The notes: a model not told the origin generated them from the sequence alone. Counted from the first letter of the stretch, positions 9,701 through 16,713 are shown. The stretch: 64,000 nucleotides of DNA from Flavobacterium sp. M31R6 (GCF_013284035.1 NZ_CP054141.1:2294001-2358000); one strand, 5' to 3'. Made by a program: numbers and translations.

Positions 9701-9846
9701 TTTATAAAGTCATAAATTCCGGTTACGGTGTTAATATCCGTAAGTGCCATTGTTTTTACCCCACAAGCGACCGCCTGTCCAATGAGCTCTTTTAGAGGAA
9801 TAGTGCCGTAACGCAAGGAATGGAAGGAGTGGCAGTTGAGGTACAT
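6793..9846 (-). CDS. dnaE: DnaE-type DNA polymerase III alpha subunit, accessory (mutasome-like) form
   Basis: A 1017-residue C-family polymerase, well short of the roughly 1450 residues I expect for the replicative enzyme of this phylum. The order is an N-terminal PHP domain (CHSFHSLRYG from residue 5), then the polymerase core with HIGRGSGAN (303-311), the aspartate motif PDFDIDW (Asp345, 347 and 349) and KFDILSQRG (Asp480), then helix-hairpin-helix and OB-like C-terminal parts. All three catalytic aspartates are present. It lies 43 bases downstream of a Y-family polymerase gene on the same strand, the arrangement of damage-inducible translesion cassettes (ImuB/DnaE2-like). A role in induced mutagenic repair is inferred from that context. 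The sequence looks richer in G+C than the glycan genes, which suggests transfer. Confidence 0.9.
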   Translation of the reverse strand: MYLNCHSFHSLRYGTIPLKELIGQAVACGVKTMALTDINTVTGIYDFIKGCDAVGIKPIVGIEFRCHHQLRYIGLAKNTNGLAEMNRFLTAHNFSGESLPICAPKFNNVFIIYYLEEAPATLRENEYIGIRPEELPKLFLLEWKSKISKMVILQPVTFRTKREFNLHKILRAIDTNNILSKLTESDYCKTSEVMLPLESLLLAYEEYPEIISNTQAVMDLCNFEFEFNTPKNKKFYTTNRESDLALLTTLAYQGLLWRYGKDNTLAKTRVEKELKVIDQLQFCGYFLITWDIIRYSNSRGFMHIGRGSGANSIIAYCLGITDICPLELDLYFERFLNLNRKSPPDFDIDWSWKERNVILEYIFNRYGADHVAFCGTNVEFKYRSIFREVGKVFGLPKEELDRLAKNPMKLHDSNSIVKLVQEYGMLLEKYPNQRSMHSCGIIISEDPITNYTPLEMPPKGFPIVLFDMHIAEDIGFEKFDILSQRGIGHIDDSVKLIEKNRGIRVNIRDTSLSKDEALANNYLAQGKTIGCFYIESPAMRGLLRRLKCDNYKTLVAASSIIRPGVAQSGMMKEYIFRHNHPDRFEYFHEVFKEQLGETYGIMVYQEDVIKIALYYGGLPAADGDILRRAMSGKGRSKEALQKVKDNFFACCAQKGHPLALSEEIYRQIESFAGYSFCKAHSASYAVESYQSLYLKVYYPIEFMVAVINNQGGFYRTEVYVHEARMAGATIHNPCVNKSEYETTLYGTDVYLGFMHLQSLESKMAHFIVSDRNKNGDFQSLEDFINRIPMGIEGIKILIFIGAFRFTGKTKNQLLVIASLLLNNFKPENRNLLLIQEPVKEYKLPTLERSLFEDAFDEIELLSFPVSCTPFDLLQTKSRGDIMAKDLLSCHKKQVRMLAYLISRKQVPTKRGTMYFGTWVDHEGSYFDTAHFPDSLTQYPFLGGGCYLLLGTVEVDYHFPTITITKMAKMPFIPDPRYMDSKDQFKTQSQIKEDVSSTHRAPYPQEHEIHLPRHRMIS

Positions 9847-9889
9847 TGTTTTTTGTTGTTTAATCGTGTAATTGTTTATTGTTTATTGT

Positions 9890-11071
9890 TTAGAGTTTAC
9901 GTCTTAAAATTTCATCTTTGGTGTTGGGTTTAAAGGATGCGCCGGCACAACGCATTACGGCATCAAACCCATAACGGCTCTTCATTTTGTCCATGGCGGC
10001 ATAAAGGGACAGCATTTCCTGTGTGTCTTCAAAGAGATTGATTTGGTAGGTACCTCTTACGAGTCCACTGAAACGGATGCCTATTAAACGAAGCCGCATT
10101 CGTCGATGGTATAGTTTATCGAAGAGATCGGTTACATTTCGGGTTAGGACGTGGTCTGCTGAGGTGTAGGCTATTTTGCATTGTTTGGTTTCGGTGTCAA
10201 AATTGGCATAACGTATTTTAACCACTATCGTTGAGGTTAGCCACTGTTCGGAACGGAGTTGGAAAGCCAGTTTTTCGACCATACCCATCAGCACCGATTT
10301 GAGTTTTATGATGTCAATCGTGTCCTGGGAAAAAGTATGCTCGGTAGAAATGGATTTTCGCTCCGTATAGGGTTCTACAGGAGTATTGTCAATGCCATTG
10401 GCTTTCTTCCATATTTCCAGACCATTTTTGCCAATCATGCGTTGGAGTACTTCGGCAGGCATTTCGGAGAGTGTCTGGATGGTGCGAATGCCAATTCGGG
10501 ATAAAAGCTGAAAAGTCACATTGCCCACCATTGGTATCTTTTGGATGGACAGCGGATTTAAAAAGGCTTGTACATTATTCTCGGGAATTTCTAAATTCCC
10601 TCTGGGTTTGCCTTCACCCGTGGCTATTTTGGAAACCGTTTTATTGACAGACAAAGCGAAACTGATAGGCAATCCCGTTTCTTTAATTACCGATTGTGCT
10701 AGTTCATTCGTCCATTTATAGCTGCCATGAAAACGATCCATGCCTGTAATATCGAGATAGAACTCATCAATACTGGCTTTTTCCATTATGGGTGCTTTTT
10801 CCTGAATCACCTGGGTTACATCATGCGATAATTTGGAGTACAATTCCATATCGCCTTTGACAATCTTGGCCTGTGGGCAAAGCCGCATCGCCATGTTGAT
10901 GGGCATAGCCGAGCGCACTCCAAAACGACGTGCCTCATAGGAGCAGGAAGCTACCACACCGCGATCTCCACCACCAATAATTAGTGGAATTCCCTCCAAT
11001 TGAGAGTTTTCCAATCTTTCGCAGGATACAAAAAAGGTATCCAAATCCATGTGTACAATTGCCCGTATCAT
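9890..11071 (-). CDS. dinB: Y-family DNA polymerase (DinB/Pol IV-like)
   Basis: A 393-residue translesion polymerase. The palm metal ligands are intact: MDLD at 8-11 (Asp9) and SIDEFYLD with Asp102 and Glu103. So it should be catalytically active, unlike ImuB proteins that lost these residues. Finger motif ASCSYEARRFGVRSAMP and the helix-hairpin-helix region IPMVGNVTFQLLSRIGI are also present. Phe14 sits at the expected steric-gate position. It is the first gene of the pair with the DnaE-type polymerase and is divergent from a HTH/S24 repressor, with 87 bases and a palindrome between them. Control by that repressor is inferred. Start at 11071 because the MIRAIVHMDLD opening matches the family. 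Confidence 0.92.
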   Translation of the reverse strand: MIRAIVHMDLDTFFVSCERLENSQLEGIPLIIGGGDRGVVASCSYEARRFGVRSAMPINMAMRLCPQAKIVKGDMELYSKLSHDVTQVIQEKAPIMEKASIDEFYLDITGMDRFHGSYKWTNELAQSVIKETGLPISFALSVNKTVSKIATGEGKPRGNLEIPENNVQAFLNPLSIQKIPMVGNVTFQLLSRIGIRTIQTLSEMPAEVLQRMIGKNGLEIWKKANGIDNTPVEPYTERKSISTEHTFSQDTIDIIKLKSVLMGMVEKLAFQLRSEQWLTSTIVVKIRYANFDTETKQCKIAYTSADHVLTRNVTDLFDKLYHRRMRLRLIGIRFSGLVRGTYQINLFEDTQEMLSLYAAMDKMKSRYGFDAVMRCAGASFKPNTKDEILRRKL

Positions 11072-11093
11072 TTTCCTTTGTTTTTGTAGTGAA

Positions 11094-11101
11094 CAAAATT
11101 A
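11094..11101 (-). promoter_or_regulatory. -7 element for the dinB-dnaE pair
   Basis: On the minus strand this reads TAATTTTG, an exact match to the Bacteroidota -7 consensus TAnnTTTG, 22 bases before the dinB start codon. No well-placed TTG -33 element was found. A TTGTAAC half-site (11109-11115) lies just upstream of it. Confidence 0.5.
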
Positions 11102-11108
11102 GTACAGG

Positions 11109-11150
11109 TTGTAACATTTTTTAATATATTTGCTGTTACAAATTGTAACA
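11109..11150. promoter_or_regulatory. Operator region with 17-bp palindrome plus half-site, and -7 element of the repressor gene
   Basis: TGTTACAAATTGTAACA at 11134-11150 is a perfect 17-bp palindrome. A further TTGTAAC half-site lies at 11109-11115, 34 bases from its repeat in the palindrome. The plus-strand -7 element TATATTTG (11125-11132) matches TAnnTTTG and abuts the palindrome, so a protein bound there would cover the repressor gene's own start of transcription. The half-site sits by the divergent promoter. Autoregulation together with control of dinB-dnaE is the simplest reading. Confidence 0.6.
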
Positions 11151-11158
11151 AAATTGCT

Positions 11159-11929
11159 ATGTCCTTATTTTCAGACAATATCAGAACCCTTCGGGTAAAG
11201 CATAAGATATCGCAGGAGAAACTTGCCGAGAATCTTTGTATTACCAGGGGAAGGTATGTGAAATATGAAGATGGCACATCGGAGGCTCCCTATGATATTT
11301 TGAAGAAAATAGCGCATTATTACCACATCAGTATCGATTTGTTGTTGTCGGTAGATGTACGTAAAATTGACACGCAAGATTTACTGAAATTGGAGAATAA
11401 TCGATTAGTGCTTCCGATTATGGTGGATAGGGAAGGAGAGAATTTTATTGAAGTGGTGACACAAAAGGTGAAGGCCGGTTATTTAAACGGTTATGCCGAT
11501 CCCGAATATATTGAGAGTCTGCAGCAAATTTCACTCCCTTTTTTGGGTGCTGGCAAGCACAGAGGATTCCCCGTAGAGGGCGATTCCATGCCTCCACATG
11601 AGGATGGTTCCATCATTATTGGTCGTTACGTAGAATCACTGGGAGAGGTGCTTGATGGCAAGACCTATATATTCATCACTAAGAGTGAGGGGATGGTTTA
11701 TAAGCGTCTCAACAAAAACAAAAAGAATGCACTTGTTTTGGAATCCGACAATCGGTTTTATCCTAACTATGAAGTTAAAGCTTCTGATATATTGGAGATA
11801 TGGGAGTATGAATGCAATATTGGGCGAAGTGATATTAAGCCCAAGGTTTCTGAAGCTGTAAGTGTGGAAGAGATGTTTTTGGAATTAAAGCGTGAGATTT
11901 TTGAAGTGAAAGAAAGTATTAAGAAGTGA
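11159..11929 (+). CDS. LexA-like repressor: XRE-type HTH with S24 peptidase domain
   Basis: A 256-residue protein. Residues 5-65 form a helix-turn-helix of the Cro/CI type (ISQEKLAENLCITRGRYVKYEDG). The C-terminal half is an S24 self-cleavage domain with the serine motif VEGDSMPP (Ser143) and the lysine motif GMVYKRL (Lys182). A plausible Ala106-Gly107 cleavage site lies in VKAGYLNGY. Such proteins repress damage-response genes until RecA-stimulated self-cleavage. A charged tail of about 30 residues follows (EEMFLELKREIFEVKESIKK, likely helical). The divergent translesion polymerase genes and the shared palindrome make them its probable targets. Confidence 0.9.
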   Translation: MSLFSDNIRTLRVKHKISQEKLAENLCITRGRYVKYEDGTSEAPYDILKKIAHYYHISIDLLLSVDVRKIDTQDLLKLENNRLVLPIMVDREGENFIEVVTQKVKAGYLNGYADPEYIESLQQISLPFLGAGKHRGFPVEGDSMPPHEDGSIIIGRYVESLGEVLDGKTYIFITKSEGMVYKRLNKNKKNALVLESDNRFYPNYEVKASDILEIWEYECNIGRSDIKPKVSEAVSVEEMFLELKREIFEVKESIKK

Positions 11930-11940
11930 TTTTTCTTTTA

Positions 11941-12187
11941 ACTCACTTATTTTTTATTTTAAGTGGTGTTTACTGAATCTTCGATTTGCCTTGATGCAAA
12001 AGAAACAAAAGATCAAGTCTAAAATATTTTTGCACAAAAAATCATCGGACGGATTTCCTTATCGTGACCCCAGCCGTTCGTGCCGGGCACTCACTAGGGG
12101 GTCACTCCAGACGGCCAGCGCGCAAATCCTTACCGTGATTTTTAGTGCAAAAATATAAGGGCGGGAAGAGGACGTTTTTATGAGTTT
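11941..12187. repeat. Interspersed structured repeat, copy B
   Basis: Starts 11 bases after the repressor stop. It has all three modules: the CTCACTT...AAGTGGTGTT 5' part, the TTCCTTATCG to GCGCAAATCCTTACC core, and the ATATAAGGGCGGG...GAGGACGTTTT 3' part. Arms TTGCACAAAAAATCAT (12030-12045) and GTGATTTTTAGTGCAA (12135-12150) pair along 16 positions with one mismatch and one G-T pair. Inner GCCGT (12073-12077) pairs with ACGGC (12111-12115). Confidence 0.8.
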
Positions 12188-12194
12188 ATTTCTG

Positions 12195-12259
12195 TGGCCA
12201 ACGCGCAAATCCTTACCATGATTTCAGGTGTAAAAATATAATGGAGGTAGAAAAGACGG
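12195..12259. repeat. Interspersed repeat, partial copy B' (3' modules only)
   Basis: Carries the AACGCGCAAATCCTTACCAT core end and AAAAATATAATGGAGG...AAAAGACG, directly downstream of copy B and in the same orientation. The left arm and the 5' module are absent. It looks like a decayed tandem copy. Confidence 0.6.
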
Positions 12260-12316
12260 TCACAGAATGCAATTCCGAGTATCGGGAATCAAAGAAGTTG
12301 ATATAACGCCTGTTTT

Positions 12317-13015
12317 TTAGCAAATCAACAATAAACGGTATTCTCCTTCATTTTCTATTGGTGCTCTGTGAATACAAGGTAGCACCTGTTGTTTTGGATG
12401 ATCCACCGCCAGACGCCAAAGATGTCCTAATCCTAAATTAATAGGCACTGCATGGGGTTGCGCCTGATAATGCAAATCAAAATAATTTTCCTTTAAAAAG
12501 TTTTCAAATTCCTCCGATGGGCCGTTATGCAGCTCTTTGAGCTTTTTTCGAATTTCAGGGATTAGAATTTTTTGGTCCGCTTGTTCATTAGAAATAATAT
12601 CACTTGCCATACCGTGATAGGTACATAAAAAAGTATCCGTTGCAATGGGCGAACGATCAACATGATATGAATACACATCGGTGGATATGAAATCAAATTC
12701 ATCATCCCGTTCGTAACATTTAAGTAAATTAAGAGAAGGGGAAGCTCCGAAATCGGCTAATAAGCGTAAATCATTTAAGATAATTTCCCTTGCTATATTT
12801 CCCTTTTCCGATAGTTGGAGTGCCAATAAATCTTTAGGATAAACTTCCGTTATATTTTCTTTTATTTGCAGTTGATTTACAATGGCTGCAAAATCGCCTT
12901 CCAAATTTCGGTACCAGCATAGGGCATTCATTTCTCCCTTAAAATCCGTATTTACAAGTTCAGAAAAAGTGGATACCATTCCAATTTGGCTGCTGTCAGA
13001 AAATGTATTGTTCAT
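12317..13015 (-). CDS. DUF1826-like protein
   Basis: A 232-residue cytoplasmic protein without signal peptide or membrane segment. I place it near DUF1826 from the run of features DTFLCTYHGMASD, AVPINLGLGHLWRL and, at the end, CIHRAPIENEGEYRLLLIC, where the family has a conserved H-R-S/A-P and an arginine followed by LLL. The function of the family is unknown to me. The gene stands alone between repeat copy B' and the promoter region of an SDR remnant; its position suggests no pathway. Confidence 0.6.
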   Translation of the reverse strand: MNNTFSDSSQIGMVSTFSELVNTDFKGEMNALCWYRNLEGDFAAIVNQLQIKENITEVYPKDLLALQLSEKGNIAREIILNDLRLLADFGASPSLNLLKCYERDDEFDFISTDVYSYHVDRSPIATDTFLCTYHGMASDIISNEQADQKILIPEIRKKLKELHNGPSEEFENFLKENYFDLHYQAQPHAVPINLGLGHLWRLAVDHPKQQVLPCIHRAPIENEGEYRLLLIC

Positions 13016-13130
13016 AGTTTGATATCAAGAAGCTAGTTACTTAATGCACTACAAAATTACGCAATTCCACCTTCAGGCTTATTGTACATCCTAAAATAAC
13101 TATACAGGCTGTTAAATCAAATTGACATTA

Positions 13131-13189
13131 TGAACAAAGTGAAATGGAATTTTGAACAAAGTGACTTGTATGTTGTCTCCTTAATTTTG
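13131..13189 (+). promoter_or_regulatory. Tandem operator-like repeats and -7 element ahead of the SDR remnant
   Basis: TGAACAAAGTGA occurs at 13131-13142 and again at 13153-13164, exactly 22 bp apart, about two helical turns on the same DNA face. A TAATTTTG -7 element follows at 13182-13189, 27 bases before the ATG at 13217. This resembles an AraC-type activator site at a promoter that still looks complete although its gene is broken. Confidence 0.45.
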
Positions 13190-13216
13190 CCTTATAACAT
13201 TTAAATAAACACTAAA

Positions 13217-13529
13217 ATGAGACAAAACAATTATCACGGAGCATTACAAAAACCTTTAGATTCTGGTTTTAACGCAACGTTAACAGCAAGTGATGTAATA
13301 AAAGGCATCAGCCTTAAAGGAAAAACAACAATCGTTACAGGAACATATCTCAAAATATTTGACCCCTGAAATCAAGCTTTCCTGCTATGATGACAAACTG
13401 TTTAAATCCGATTTGATGTTTGATGATCATATGCTTATTTGGTTTATTTCGGGTGAGACCAAAATCATACAGGCCGATGTCTCTTTTTGCTTTAATAATT
13501 CAACGACTCCCAATACCGTTTACTATTGA
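13217..13529 (+). pseudogene. Composite remnant: SDR oxidoreductase N-terminus joined to an AraC-regulator N-terminal fragment
   Basis: From the ATG at 13217 the frame gives ASDVIKGISLKGKTTIVTG, the start of a short-chain dehydrogenase cut inside its nucleotide-binding loop, and stops at 13369. In the next frame, 13332-13529 encodes SLQEHISKYLTPEIKLSCYD and then MFDDHMLIWFISGETKIIQA, which resembles the N-terminal sensor part of AraC-family regulators that often accompany such dehydrogenases. It then ends in unrelated residues. The two pieces meet at about 13331-13345. The simplest reading is that deletions removed most of both genes. Neither product can be functional. Confidence 0.6.
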
Positions 13530-13531
13530 AG

Positions 13532-14362
13532 TTAGAATTTTTCAGGTCTGTCGTACTCCACTTCAGTGATATTGAATTTTGCATAACTGAAATCTCCTTT
13601 GTCCAATCGCCATATAACGTCAAAAGCTGTTGGTATAATTACGTTATTCCATTCTTTGTAATTTGCCGCTTTTATAACCCAGGTTTCTAAACTGTCTTCG
13701 CCCATATATCTTTTGGTTTCCATTTCCGTTATTTCGCCTATTTCATTAAACGTGATTTTGAAAAACAACGAAAGTCCGTTATACTCAAAAGTCAGTTTTG
13801 CTGTATTTGAATCTATCGGGAACCATTGTAATCTTTCACTGGGTAAAAAATTTGTCGGATATAAAACACTCTCTCCCAACCAGCGAAGCAGTTCGCCTTC
13901 ATTGTATTTGTCCCCTTTTGCATCCACAACATTATACAGTGAAAAAAGCGTGGCAATCAGTCTGCCTTTGTCTGAAATATACATATCCCGGGCAACAAAC
14001 ATTGCGGTTGTGCCTTTCCAAATAAAGCCCGGCTTTTCTGTTGTTGCATATTGTTCCCCCGTTATGTTTATCCAACCTTTGTCAAGCCCTGTTTTGAATA
14101 GCCCATTGTGCTTTATTCTAGCATAACTGATGTAGGGTTGCCCTTCTTTTAGGATATGGTTAAAATAGCGTTGCACGGGTTCCGGTAAACTGTCCAATTG
14201 GGTTTTATGAAATGACTGGCCAGCTATTCTCTTGGATTGAGCAAAAAGTGCTTTTACTTCCCTGCTGAATTTTATGGACAAGTTTACTTTGCCAAGAATG
14301 AATAGGATCAGAATGAAGACTACTATAGATAAAGTGGTTGTCATAATTTTATTTTGTTTCAT
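13532..14362 (-). CDS. DUF6544-like membrane-anchored protein
   Basis: A 276-residue protein with one N-terminal membrane helix (about residues 8-25, LSIVVFILILFILG) and a soluble remainder. Hallmarks of the DUF6544 (DUF6920) group are LPEPVQRYFNHIL, ARIKHNGLFKTG, GFIWKGTTAMFVARDMY, ELLRWLGESVLYPTNFLP and the later WFPIDSNTAKLTF. The family is of unknown function; the even beta-rich pattern suggests a lipid- or ligand-binding fold, but that is a guess. It starts only three bases beyond the end of the AraC remnant on the opposite strand, so its 3' end lies at a rearrangement border, though the protein itself looks complete. Confidence 0.65.
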   Translation of the reverse strand: MKQNKIMTTTLSIVVFILILFILGKVNLSIKFSREVKALFAQSKRIAGQSFHKTQLDSLPEPVQRYFNHILKEGQPYISYARIKHNGLFKTGLDKGWINITGEQYATTEKPGFIWKGTTAMFVARDMYISDKGRLIATLFSLYNVVDAKGDKYNEGELLRWLGESVLYPTNFLPSERLQWFPIDSNTAKLTFEYNGLSLFFKITFNEIGEITEMETKRYMGEDSLETWVIKAANYKEWNNVIIPTAFDVIWRLDKGDFSYAKFNITEVEYDRPEKF

Positions 14363-14541
14363 TATGTCTTCGGTGGTATAACCGAATTCTCATTGTACAA
14401 AAGTCCGTCTTTTACTTGTATAAAGTGTTACATCATTAAAAGTAAAAGTTATGCCACTCCCACATTTCTAAATTTATTTTTTCAATTCAAAATATTCTAA
14501 AAGCATTCACGGAAAAAGGTACCATCTTAAAAATCAAGAAA

Positions 14542-14690
14542 AAAACACAAAATAGCGAGACTTTGCCGAACTGAGGTCAGGAGACTTCTAAGAGCTGGGA
14601 TGCTCGCTATGGCAAGCACGCAAATCCTTACCGTGTTTTCTGTTATAAAAATATTAGAGCTGGAAAGAAGACGTTTTCATCAGTTTATGC
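14542..14690. repeat. Interspersed structured repeat, divergent copy C1
   Basis: Has the core end (AAGCACGCAAATCCTTACCG) and the 3' module (ATAAAAATATTAGAGCTGG...AAGACGTTTTCAT). Its outer arms are AAAACAC (14542-14548) and GTGTTTT (14633-14639). The inner hairpin is ATAGCGAG (14552-14559) with CTCGCTAT (14603-14610). Both pairs differ in sequence from the other copies yet remain complementary. Confidence 0.65.
14574..14594. repeat. 21-bp repeat, copy 1
   Basis: AGGTCAGGAGACTTCTAAGAG matches the site at 15938-15958 with three mismatches. It lies inside the loop of copy C1. Confidence 0.4.
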
Positions 14691-14714
14691 TGTTTTATTT
14701 TAAGAGCATTTTTT

Positions 14715-14909
14715 CTTTTCCCTTGATGGAAAAGAAACAAAAGATCAAGCCTGAATATTTTTAAACTAAAAATCATCGGACAGATTTCCTTATCGCGCCC
14801 CAACCGCTCCGCTAGGGGGGCACTCCCAGCGGCCAGCGCGCAAATCCTTACCATGATTTTTGGTATAAAAATATAAGGGCGGGGAAGAGGACGTTTTCAT
14901 GAGTTTATT
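14715..14909. repeat. Interspersed structured repeat, copy C2
   Basis: Carries CCCTTGATG..AAAAGAAACAAAAGATCAAG, then the core, then the 3' module ending in GAGGACGTTTTCATGAGTTTA. Outer arms TTTAAACTAAAAATCAT (14760-14776) and ATGATTTTTGGTATAAA (14853-14869) pair with one mismatch and one G-T pair. Inner CCGCT (14804-14808) pairs with AGCGG (14828-14832). Confidence 0.8.
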
Positions 14910-14940
14910 GTTAACTCTCTGTAAAAACAGGTGAACACGC

Positions 14941-15034
14941 GAGCGATAGCGAATAGACGAAGTAAATCATCCGAAGTACAAGACTAACTTTCCATTAGGG
15001 CAATTGCCTAAATCCGTTGTAGTAGTTGTTCTAC
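14941..15034. repeat. Direct repeat D1 flanking the GNAT gene
   Basis: About 94 bases starting GAGCGATAGCGAATAGACGA and ending GTTGTAGTAGTTGTTCTACG. It matches D2 at 15769-15862 in the same orientation, with roughly four-fifths of positions equal by eye. It ends 14 bases from the GNAT stop codon. The inner part TTAGGGCAATTGCCTAA can fold. Confidence 0.7.
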
Positions 15035-15048
15035 GTTCGTTTTTCTAT

Positions 15049-15579
15049 TTATTGTTCATTAATATTGATTCTGTAAATATTTACTAACATTCCATTATAA
15101 TCAATTGTTTTGTCATTTTTCATTCCGTTTTTCTCGGCAACTTTTTCAGAATTAACATTTTCAATATTAATTATTGAAATTAAGCTTTCAGAAAATTTAT
15201 TTGCAAAAGCAAACTCTTTACATTTTTCAGTCGATTCGGTTGCGAATCCTTTTTTTCTAAATGCTGGCAAAATTGAATATGCAATCTCTATTTCTTGCTT
15301 ACCATCAATTTCTCTGACTATAAGTCCACTTTGACCAATAATTTTATTTGTCGATTTTTCTATTAATACGTTCGCTCCGCCCAAATCTTTTTTATATCTT
15401 TCAAATGTCATTTCAAACCAAAGTTTACATCTTTCTTTTGGTGTTTGAATTTTGTCCACTCCTAAAAACCTACAAACTTCAATATTTTCAAAGAATTCAA
15501 CCCAAACATCAAAATCCTCAAGATTTAATAACCTAAATTTTAACCTTTCCGTTTCTTCTCCTACTAGTGTATATTTCAT
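15049..15579 (-). CDS. GNAT-family N-acetyltransferase
   Basis: A 176-residue acetyltransferase of the RimJ/RimL type. It opens TERLKFRLLNLEDFDVWVEF, has the acetyl-CoA binding segment SILPAFRKKGFATESTEKC (a variant of the R-x-x-G-x-G/A loop), and ends with VNSEKVAEKNGMKNDKTIDY, where the family typically reads NxxSxxVxEKxGF. The length is normal. The substrate is unknown; the group includes acetylation of ribosomal protein N-termini and of small molecules. The gene is enclosed by direct repeats D1 and D2, which suggests it moves as a cassette. Confidence 0.88.
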   Translation of the reverse strand: MKYTLVGEETERLKFRLLNLEDFDVWVEFFENIEVCRFLGVDKIQTPKERCKLWFEMTFERYKKDLGGANVLIEKSTNKIIGQSGLIVREIDGKQEIEIAYSILPAFRKKGFATESTEKCKEFAFANKFSESLISIINIENVNSEKVAEKNGMKNDKTIDYNGMLVNIYRININEQ

Positions 15580-15731
15580 TCTGTAATTCTTATTTTATAA
15601 TTGATAAAACTACAAATTTATTCCCCTTTGGATTAGTTTTCTTTTTTTTATTATGTTGGGGCAAAATGACGTTCTTGTACTGGAGCGGCTTTGGGATTAA
15701 ATTAAGCCCTGTTTTCGGATTAGCCACCCGA

Positions 15732-15751
15732 GTCCCGATAATTATTGGGAC
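15732..15751. repeat. 20-base palindrome
   Basis: GTCCCGATAATTATTGGGAC is self-complementary over its full length with one G-T pair. It lies 18 bases before repeat D2. It may be a small terminator-like hairpin or part of the mobile unit. Confidence 0.4.
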
Positions 15752-15768
15752 GAATAGACGAAGTACCC

Positions 15769-15862
15769 GAGCGATAGCGAACAGGCGAAGCTAATCATTC
15801 GAAATATAAGACTAACTTTCCATTAAGTTTATTGTCCAAATCGGTTGTAGTAGGTGTTGTAT
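15769..15862. repeat. Direct repeat D2 flanking the GNAT gene
   Basis: Starts GAGCGATAGCGAACAGGCGA, shares AAGACTAACTTTCCATTA with D1, and ends GGTTGTAGTAGGTGTTGTATG. It lies 828 bases from D1 in the same orientation. Confidence 0.7.
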
Positions 15863-15937
15863 GCAGGATTATTAGATTATTTTGTGTGATTTTATCATAT
15901 CACACAAAATTAGGTTTGGAATAACATTCAGTTAGCT

Positions 15938-15958
15938 AGGTCAGGAGACCTCGAAGAG
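15938..15958. repeat. 21-bp repeat, copy 2
   Basis: AGGTCAGGAGACCTCGAAGAG, matching the site at 14574-14594 with three mismatches. In this copy AGGTC and GACCT can pair around a 4-base loop. Confidence 0.4.
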
Positions 15959-16713
15959 AGGTTCGGGTTATAAGTGTATTTTGATGAGAATGCCATCCTT
16001 CATATACTTTATGTTGATATTCAATTTCTATTTTATAGAAACGCATTCAGTTGTACTATATACATTTTTCGAATTTTCTAAGTATTTTTTTTTCTAAATT
16101 ATACATTCTTTACCGTTTGAAATGAAATTGATGTTCAAGTATAAAACAGTTTGAACAAATCGATTTTTTGATTGGTTTAAAGCTAGACATCCGTTTTTGC
16201 TTTTGCTAAGGTGTAGCTTTTTTTACATAAAATACAAACGCTATTTGTGGGAATTAGTAAGTCAAGATTAAACCGTTAGATATCTGTTATTGTAAAGCGG
16301 GTATCTTCTTACCTTGCTGAAAATGATAGGTAAACGATTTCATATCTGCACAAAATAGCTCAAGAAAGGATTTTTTTTGCAAAAAAAAAGAGTAATTTTA
16401 AGCTTAAGCTTGATCATCTCAAATCCAAGTTTTGTTCATGATTTAATTTTATGCACACTTGTTATAACAGGCAAAATCTTTCTCGCAATAAACAATAAAT
16501 TTAGTTATGAAGCGTATAAAAAAAATAGACGAGGATGACAATGTTTCGTTGTATAACGGGTAGTAAGAATAAATGAGACAAATTTTAAAAGGAGTCTATA
16601 ACGGCATGCATAGTAAGAAACAGCTTTGTACTGATACAAGATTAGGGGGCAATATTGTGGAGTGTTATTAAGGGGGGCATTCTTTTATTTTTTTAAAGTT
16701 TAATATATTTAGT

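Noticed and set aside
16386..16415. AAGCTTAAGCTT palindrome as a regulatory site
   Set aside because: Short, unaccompanied by promoter elements, and probably chance in AT-rich DNA.
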